A stretch of 6,158 nucleotides of DNA. Source: Phycisphaerales bacterium UBA854 (GTDB lineage: Bacteria; Planctomycetota; Phycisphaerae; Phycisphaerales; SM1A02). A program made the translations under genes and the position numbers. The stretch covers positions 7,772-13,929 of the forward strand of contig DBGM01000049.1 of the NCBI GenBank assembly GCA_002295885.1. Direction: 5' to 3'. The notes beneath the pieces were generated by a model. It searched no databases. It was not told the DNA's origin and saw only the letters and a list, made by a program, of their open reading frames with translations. Below, in pieces: positions 1-3,822 of this stretch. Position 1 is the first letter of the stretch, and each line of letters opens with the position of its first letter.

Positions 1-23
1 GGAGTGGGGGGTTGCTCAGCGGG
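1..23. other. left-edge stretch downstream of the first gene
   Basis: These 23 bases lie just past the stop codon of the minus-strand beta-helix gene. They contain a run of six G but no complete hairpin or other recognisable element. If the hairpin repeat found downstream of the next two minus-strand genes also serves this gene, it would lie just outside the window. Confidence 0.3.
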
Positions 24-866
24 TCACGGGCAGTGTCCACCCCAGCCGTCCTTGACGAGCCGGAGCAGGTCGTTGACGTCGGTGACCCCGTTGTGATCGA
101 CATCCGACCGGCAGATGCCCGTCGCCTCGTGCAGCGCGGTCAGATCCGCCGCGTCCACGGTGCCGTCGCCGTTGAGATCACCCTCGTCGGTGCAGTCGGA
201 GATTTGGATCTCGCCGACGACGAGGATCAGGCCCCGGACGTGTTCGCCGGTGCCACAGATGACCGAGTTCTCAAGGGTGATGACGGGACTGGCCTCGCCG
301 CGCAGGTCGAGGACGACGTTGGTCGGTCCGATGATGTTGTGAGGTGTGTTTCTCGAGATATTGCAGCCGCTGATGTTGACCGTCGCTCCTTCGGAATGCA
401 CGCCATCTTCCTGATTGTCGGAGATCATGCAGTTGTTGAGAGCGACTGTGGCTCCATTTTGGAGAGACATGCCAGCGGCTGTGTTGTCCGAGATCGTGCA
501 TTTGTTGAGAGTGACCGTGGCTCCGGCTTCGATGGACATGCCAGCGCCACTGCCCTCGGTGATCGTCAAGTTGTTGATCGTCGCGGTCGCCCCACCTTCG
601 ACCAACACGAGTTGATCGGCCGGGTCCGTGCCTTTGACCACAGCCCCATTGCCGTTGATGGTAATGGTCAGATTCTTATCAATCGTAAAGCCGGCGTAGT
701 TGGAGTCTTCGGGATCTATTTCGATCACGTCGCCACTCGATGCATTTTCAAGAGCACTCGTGATGTCCTGGTAGTCGCATCCGGACAGGCACACCGTGAT
801 CGTGTCAGCAGATGATGTTCCGGCCAGGACCAACGTGGCCACGATAGAGGTACAGATACGTCGCAT
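24..866 (-). CDS. secreted right-handed beta-helix protein with C-terminal dockerin type I-like domain
   Basis: The product is a 280-residue exported protein of unknown specific function. Residues 1-20 form a signal peptide (basic MRR, hydrophobic core, TSSA before DTITVC). Residues 26-50 hold a CLSGCDY...GDVIEI segment typical of the first rung of parallel beta-helix proteins. From about residue 66 to 205 the chain is a solenoid. The motif GAT recurs at residues 92, 115, 138 and 160, and cysteines stack at 123, 146 and 168. Residues 230-275 carry two dockerin-like calcium loops, DLNGDGTVDAAD and DVDHNGVTDVND, and the chain ends in WGGHCP. I chose the ATG at 866 because GGGAG lies 9 bases upstream and the signal peptide begins there; a longer frame to 944 adds a non-signal extension. 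The neighbouring gene at 1075-2325 is a paralogue. Beta-helix folds often bind or cleave polysaccharide, but no catalytic residues can be assigned. Family assignment is strong; function is open. Confidence 0.9.
   Translation of the reverse strand: MRRICTSIVATLVLAGTSSADTITVCLSGCDYQDITSALENASSGDVIEIDPEDSNYAGFTIDKNLTITINGNGAVVKGTDPADQLVLVEGGATATINNLTITEGSGAGMSIEAGATVTLNKCTISDNTAAGMSLQNGATVALNNCMISDNQEDGVHSEGATVNISGCNISRNTPHNIIGPTNVVLDLRGEASPVITLENSVICGTGEHVRGLILVVGEIQISDCTDEGDLNGDGTVDAADLTALHEATGICRSDVDHNGVTDVNDLLRLVKDGWGGHCP
355..627 (-). repeat. tandem beta-helix rung repeat, period 69 bp (23 residues)
   Basis: Inside the first gene, units begin near 355, 421, 490 and 559 on the plus-strand numbering, spaced 66, 69 and 69 bp, which is 22-23 codons. 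A hand alignment of 421-489 with 490-558 gives 52 of 69 identical bases. The unit at 559 and the one at 355 are more diverged. Each unit encodes one solenoid rung of the form GAT-V-x-(L/I)-x-x-C-x-I-S-x-N. The similarity is visible in the DNA as well as the protein, which suggests relatively recent expansion of rungs by duplication. Confidence 0.8.
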
Positions 867-884
867 TGGTTCTCTCTCCCACAA
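867..884 (-). promoter_or_regulatory. ribosome-binding leader of the first beta-helix gene
   Basis: On the minus strand the bases before the ATG at 866 read TTGTGGGAGAGAGAACCA. The GGGAG core at 876-880 is a Shine-Dalgarno sequence 9 bases from the start codon, and it decides the start at 866. The leader matches that of the paralogue at 2326-2341 except for one extra AG dinucleotide. I found no convincing -35/-10 pair upstream. Confidence 0.7.
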
Positions 885-998
885 CTGGCAATGATGTGCC
901 AGCGACACAGCATTCCAGCAAGTCAGTAGTCCGGATGCAACCAAAAACCCCGTATTTGGTGACCACCGGGCACGTTCGCCCCTGAGGGCCGCATCGGC

Positions 999-1039
999 TG
1001 CCCCCCAGCGACCGCACCCCCGCGGGAGCGGGGGTGCGG
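999..1039. repeat. intergenic hairpin repeat, copy 1 (possible terminator)
   Basis: A perfect 12-bp inverted repeat, CCGCACCCCCGC at 1012-1023 and its complement at 1028-1039, encloses the 4-base loop GGGA. The 13 bases to the left (999-1011) are shared with copy 2 at 2463-2502, apart from one C. The element begins 36 bases downstream of the stop codon of the minus-strand gene at 1075-2325, so it could end that transcript, but no T-tract follows on either strand. On the plus strand the loop fits the GNRA tetraloop consensus. Alternatives are a REP-like dispersed repeat or an RNA-stabilising 3' hairpin. The rest of the 208-bp gap (867-1074) shows no gene. Confidence 0.7.
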
Positions 1040-1074
1040 GAGGTTGCAGAGATGGAGTCGAATGAGCCGGATGG

Positions 1075-2325
1075 TTACGGGCAGGCGCCCCAGTTGTGGA
1101 TGACCTTCATCAGATCCAGCACATCGACGGTTCCGTCGCCGTTGGTGTCATTCTGGCAGCTGCCCAGCTGATTCTGCAGTGCCTCGACATCGAGCTGATC
1201 AACCGTGCCATCGTTGTTCACATCACCGGCCAGATGCGACGGGTTCGTGGTCGCGAACGGCCCGGTGATTGCATCGGGAAAGTTGCTGGAGAATTGACAG
1301 TTGGCCAGCGTGAGACCGGTCGCACTGCAGTAGATGGCTCCACCGGAGGCGCCCGCGACATTGCCCGTGAACACGCAGTCGATCAGTTCAGGCGATCCAC
1401 CGGTGGAACACACGGCACCACCGCGAGTGGTCGAAAAGTTCTTGGTGAATTGGCAGGATTCGATCCTCACATCATTGGCGGAAGAGGAAATGTAGATCGC
1501 GGCTCCACCATTGGGAGGGGGTCCTGGATCGGTGATGTTGCCGATGAAGGAGCAGCCCTTAATCAGGAGCTGTTCATTGGCTCTCACGTAGAAGATGCTT
1601 GATGTGGAAGAGTTGTCTTCGAATGTACAGTCGACGAACGTACCGCGACTTTGACAAAGGATCAAACCAGAGAACGAGGCTCCACAGTCTCGGAAATTGC
1701 AGTTCGTGAATACCGGGTTGCTTGGTTGACCAGGGTTTCCCATGTTTTGAAGGGATTCACTGATTCTGAACAATGTCGCGCGAACGTTTTCATCGGTGAG
1801 TCCTCCCATCGCTGTGAAGTCGCAGTTGTCGAACTTCGGAGAGGATCCGAATATCGGGAATATGGACGCTGGCGTTTCGAAATCCGAGGTGGCTCTGTTG
1901 CAGTTGTAGAAGACGCAATTTGTGAACGTCGGCGATGCCTCTTCCATGTAGAAGCCATTGAAGTTGTCGGTGAAGCTGACACCGAATTGAATGTTCTCGA
2001 ATATGGTGTCTTCTACTACCCTGAGAAGGCATTTGTAGATCTTGGTAGTTGGTTTGCCATCCGTACCGACTGAACCGCGAAAGGTTACGGCTGGAATATT
2101 GCAATTGCCAGATGGTGTTTCAAAGTTGCATCCGCCATCGCCATTATCAACATTGAATTTCCATACGCCGGGTCCGATCTCAATGACATCGCCAGCTTGC
2201 GCCGCTTGTACGGCAGGCAGAAGGTCGTCGTAGTCGCATCCCGACTCGCAGACGGTGATGGTGTCCGCAGTTGCCGTTCCAAGCAGAGCCAGGCAGGTTG
2301 CGGTGAAGGTGCACATGAACTTCAT
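1075..2325 (-). CDS. secreted cysteine-ladder beta-helix protein with C-terminal dockerin type I-like domain
   Basis: This is a 416-residue exported protein, paralogous to the one at 24-866. A 20-residue signal peptide ends in ATA before DTITVC; the same DTITVC-x-SGCDY block and GDVIEI follow. Residues 90-350 form a long parallel beta-helix of irregular rungs, each marked by a cysteine followed by an aromatic or hydrophobic residue, for example FTNCVF, FDNCDF, FTNCNF, FVDCTF, IKGCSF, IESCQF, LIDCVF and LANCQF. Residues 368-412 carry two calcium loops, DVNNDGTVDQLD and DTNGDGTVDVLD, and the protein ends in NWGACP. The ATG at 2325 is chosen because GGGAG lies 7 bases upstream and the signal peptide starts there; the open frame continues to 2463 without coding character. 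Polysaccharide binding or surface adhesion is plausible for the fold but not shown. The central part is visibly lower in GC than the exporter gene. Confidence 0.9.
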   Translation of the reverse strand: MKFMCTFTATCLALLGTATADTITVCESGCDYDDLLPAVQAAQAGDVIEIGPGVWKFNVDNGDGGCNFETPSGNCNIPAVTFRGSVGTDGKPTTKIYKCLLRVVEDTIFENIQFGVSFTDNFNGFYMEEASPTFTNCVFYNCNRATSDFETPASIFPIFGSSPKFDNCDFTAMGGLTDENVRATLFRISESLQNMGNPGQPSNPVFTNCNFRDCGASFSGLILCQSRGTFVDCTFEDNSSTSSIFYVRANEQLLIKGCSFIGNITDPGPPPNGGAAIYISSSANDVRIESCQFTKNFSTTRGGAVCSTGGSPELIDCVFTGNVAGASGGAIYCSATGLTLANCQFSSNFPDAITGPFATTNPSHLAGDVNNDGTVDQLDVEALQNQLGSCQNDTNGDGTVDVLDLMKVIHNWGACP

Positions 2326-2341
2326 TGGTTCTCTCCCACAA
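2326..2341 (-). promoter_or_regulatory. ribosome-binding leader of the second beta-helix gene
   Basis: On the minus strand the leader reads TTGTGGGAGAGAACCA directly before the ATG at 2325. GGGAG at 2333-2337 is the Shine-Dalgarno core, 7 bases from the start codon. The sequence is the same as the leader of the gene at 24-866 except for a missing AG, so leader and coding region seem to have been duplicated together or kept alike by selection. Confidence 0.7.
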
Positions 2342-2368
2342 GGTGGCGGCGAAGGCCGCGAATCCTCC

Positions 2369-2397
2369 ATTACAGCAGAGGCGTGAGCCCAAGGCAA
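2369..2397 (-). promoter_or_regulatory. candidate sigma70-type promoter for the second beta-helix gene
   Basis: Reading the minus strand, TTGCCT (2392-2397) is followed after exactly 17 bases by TGTAAT (2369-2374). These match four of six -35 and five of six -10 consensus positions. Transcription would begin near 2362 and leave an untranslated leader of about 36 bases that contains the GGGAG ribosome site. Spacing and position fit well, but planctomycete promoters are poorly conserved, so this is a candidate only. Confidence 0.4.
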
Positions 2398-2462
2398 TGA
2401 AAATCCTCCCTTGTCGGGCCCTCGGCGACATTCCTGAGGCAGCAGGGTGAGTTGGGGACGCA

Positions 2463-2503
2463 TGCCCCCAGCGACCGCACCCCCGCGCGAGCGGGGGTGC
2501 GGT
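2463..2503. repeat. intergenic hairpin repeat, copy 2 (possible terminator)
   Basis: This is the second copy of the element at 999-1039. The same 12-bp arms lie at 2475-2486 and 2491-2502, here extended to 13 bp by an A-T pair (2474/2503), around the loop GCGA. The left flank CCCCCAGCGA is also shared. Apart from one C in that flank, the only core difference from copy 1 is the second loop base. The element ends 75 bases downstream of the stop of the minus-strand gene at 2579-3538, again on the 3' side of a minus-strand gene. No T-tract is present. Confidence 0.7.
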
Positions 2504-2507
2504 GTCG

Positions 2508-2523
2508 GTCTCCGTGCGGAGAC
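2508..2523. other. small stem-loop between the hairpin repeat and the third gene
   Basis: GTCTCC at 2508-2513 and GGAGAC at 2518-2523 are complementary around the loop GTGC, giving a 6-bp stem (7 bp if the loop G and C pair). It is the middle of three consecutive hairpins between 2474 and 2559. It has no counterpart beside copy 1 of the repeat, so it is not part of that repeat. Function unknown. Confidence 0.4.
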
Positions 2524-2538
2524 GTGCGGGGAGTGCCC

Positions 2539-2559
2539 GCTCCGTCGGATCGACGGAGC
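2539..2559 (-). terminator. candidate transcription terminator hairpin of the third gene
   Basis: An 8-bp perfect stem, GCTCCGTC at 2539-2546 and GACGGAGC at 2552-2559, closes a 5-base loop. It lies 19 bases past the stop codon of the minus-strand gene at 2579-3538, a position suited to termination or 3'-end protection. No T-run follows on the minus strand, so classical intrinsic termination is not certain. Confidence 0.45.
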
Positions 2560-2578
2560 CTGCCGGGAAACACCCTCG

Positions 2579-3538
2579 TCACATGTTCTGACCCTCGGGA
2601 TTGCCCAGGACGACGATGCTCTGGAAGTATTCGATCACGCCCGAGTCCGACACGTCGAGGGCCGGCCACTGCGGCCAGTCGAAGGTGTCGTTGTAGAAGG
2701 GCAACGTCTGCGCCCAGTTGAGCACCGTGAGGTGGTTGATGTCGTGATTGATCGCGACACCCTCGATGGAACGGAACCCGTGGCAGCGGCCGTGCATCCA
2801 GCCCGCGTAGTGCGGCTCCATCTTGATCGTGTTGATGAACGTCTCGACCATGCCGTTCGACTCGAGGTAGTCGGCGTAGCCTTCGATGCCGTAGGCGCGG
2901 ACCATGTCCATCACCTCGTCCGGATCGCACACCGTGCGGGCCGTGCGCTGGATGTCCGCCAGGATCTGCGGGTCGTAGGCCTCGTCCGTGATCCAGCCGA
3001 CCTTGGCGCCCTGCATGGCGTACCAGAGCCCGACGCCCTTCAGGTCGTTGCCCCAGGCCTGGCTGTTGTTGGTCAGCGCCTCGTCGAACGCCCACTGGCC
3101 GACGTCCTCGTAGCTCAGCGGCCCCAGGCCGATGAATCCCCGCAGATTGTTGTAGGCGACCATGGCCTCAGTGGTGATGTGCGTCCGGCCGCCCACCATC
3201 TCGTCGTGATGCGAGTTGTTGTTGGACCCGTGGAAGTCGCCCCATTCGGCGAGATCCATGTAGTCGCCGTGACCGTGCCCGGGGCACATGCCCCAGCCGG
3301 ACAGCACGGCCAGCAGATCGTCGACGCCGACGTGACCGGAACCGTCGATGTCCATCGCGCAGGAATCATGGTGCCCGCCGGAACAGGGTCCCCAATCCGC
3401 CAGCACGCCGAGAAGCTCCTCGGTGTTGACCATGCCGTCGCCGGTGACGTCCGCGGGGCAGCATTCGCTGCCGCAGACCGACGAGCCGGCGGACACGATC
3501 GCCGCCAGCGTCGTCATGTGGAGTATGCGTTGCTTCAT
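2579..3538 (-). CDS. exported protein with N-terminal dockerin-like pair and unassigned histidine-rich domain
   Basis: The product has 319 residues and I do not recognise its main domain. Residues 1-23 resemble a signal peptide (MKQR, hydrophobic core, SVCG before SECC). Two dockerin-like calcium loops follow, one starting at D30 (DVTGDGMVNTEE, then ADWGPC) and one at D63 (DIDGSGHVGVDD, then SGWGMC). A His/Gly linker with GHHDSC and PGHGHGD surrounds the second loop. The region from about 103 to 308 is one domain rich in His, Trp and Tyr, with HGSNNNSHHDEM at 103-114, GRTHITTEA at 117-125, HGRCHGF at 249-255 and NHDINH at 264-269. The histidine clusters suggest metal binding or a catalytic site, but this is inference. 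The ATG at 3538 has AAGGAG 10 bases upstream. Unlike its two neighbours, the dockerin-like part is at the N-terminus. It is transcribed divergently from the ABC exporter gene. Confidence 0.88.
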   Translation of the reverse strand: MKQRILHMTTLAAIVSAGSSVCGSECCPADVTGDGMVNTEELLGVLADWGPCSGGHHDSCAMDIDGSGHVGVDDLLAVLSGWGMCPGHGHGDYMDLAEWGDFHGSNNNSHHDEMVGGRTHITTEAMVAYNNLRGFIGLGPLSYEDVGQWAFDEALTNNSQAWGNDLKGVGLWYAMQGAKVGWITDEAYDPQILADIQRTARTVCDPDEVMDMVRAYGIEGYADYLESNGMVETFINTIKMEPHYAGWMHGRCHGFRSIEGVAINHDINHLTVLNWAQTLPFYNDTFDWPQWPALDVSDSGVIEYFQSIVVLGNPEGQNM

Positions 3539-3554
3539 TGGTGGATATCTCCTT
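3539..3554 (-). promoter_or_regulatory. ribosome-binding site of the third gene
   Basis: On the minus strand AAGGAG (3549-3554) stands 10 bases before the ATG at 3538. It is the strongest Shine-Dalgarno match in the window and fixes the start. The bases just before the ATG, ACCA, are the same as in the two beta-helix genes. Confidence 0.75.
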
Positions 3555-3564
3555 TGTGAAATCC

Positions 3565-3581
3565 CGGGTGTCGTGCACCCG
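3565..3581 (-). other. stem-loop in the 5' leader of the third gene
   Basis: CGGGTG at 3565-3570 and CACCCG at 3576-3581 form a 6-bp stem with a 5-base loop. On the minus strand the hairpin lies about 10 bases before the AAGGAG ribosome site, where it could affect translation or leader stability. No larger riboswitch-like fold was recognised. Confidence 0.35.
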
Positions 3582-3634
3582 TTTCCTCCCTGATCCCTTC
3601 ACCATTGATTCGCTTCGGGCGCCGGTCAAACGAA

Positions 3635-3649
3635 TTGGTTTTCAACCAA
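3635..3649. promoter_or_regulatory. short perfect inverted repeat, possible operator
   Basis: TTGGTT (3635-3640) and AACCAA (3644-3649) form a perfect 6-bp inverted repeat separated by three bases. It lies in the divergent region, about 97 bp from the start of the minus-strand gene and 174 bp from the exporter start. Its size and place suit a transcription-factor site or a weak hairpin, but a palindrome this short can arise by chance. Confidence 0.25.
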
Positions 3650-3822
3650 ACGCCCTCCCGACGCCTATCGCACCGTTCAAAGTGGAATGTGATCCCCAAT
3701 GGTTCCGGATGGGGGGAAACTGCGTTTTGGCACGCCTTCCGAGCACGGCCCCGGTGGCCGCGGACGCTCGGGTGATCGCCGGTCCGCATGGCCGCTGTCG
3801 TCGGCGATACCATGTCGTGCCC

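Larger units (their letters stand above)
3539..3822. other. divergent intergenic region between the third gene and the ABC exporter
   Basis: This 284-bp region must hold promoters for both directions. It contains a ribosome site and a leader hairpin for the minus-strand gene and a short perfect palindrome at 3635-3649. A GC-rich imperfect stem pairs 3756-3765 with 3782-3793 across a two-base bulge, shortly before the exporter start. A TTGACC near 3624-3629 on the minus strand is a good -35 match but lacks a convincing -10. The plus-strand reading frame stays open across the region, but its upstream codons show weaker G/C bias at the third position, and I treat it as non-coding. Confidence 0.5.

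Noticed and set aside
355..627. CRISPR-like array
   Set aside because: The 66-69 bp spacing is a multiple of three, there are no distinct spacers, and the units encode in-frame beta-helix rungs.
12..815. 267-residue plus-strand open frame opposite the first gene
   Set aside because: The minus strand encodes signal peptide, beta-helix rungs and dockerin loops. The plus-strand repetition is only the mirror of the coding rung repeat.
867..944. N-terminal extension of the first gene to an ATG at 944
   Set aside because: The same argument applies: a 20-residue signal peptide begins at 866 behind GGGAG, matching the paralogue exactly.
936..956. possible hairpin ACCAAA...TTTGGT upstream of the first gene
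   Set aside because: The stem has only 6 bp around a 9-base loop and no conserved counterpart upstream of the paralogue; it is within chance expectation.
1096..2073. two plus-strand open frames (168 and 140 residues) opposite the second gene
   Set aside because: Both are antisense to a well-supported beta-helix gene and show no recognisable domain.
2326..2463. N-terminal extension of the second gene to an ATG at 2463
   Set aside because: The extension would bury the signal peptide behind 46 residues, would overlap the promoter candidate, and lacks a ribosome site, whereas ATG 2325 has GGGAG at good spacing.
2447..3559. 370-residue plus-strand open frame opposite the third gene
   Set aside because: It is antisense to a gene with a strong AAGGAG site, signal peptide and calcium loops, and its translation (rich in Val, Asp, Arg, His) shows no domain or plausible start signal.
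3538..3822. 95-residue upstream extension of the ABC exporter frame
   Set aside because: It would start opposite the first codon of the divergent gene and cover the whole intergenic region, with weaker coding-type codon bias and no recognisable sequence.
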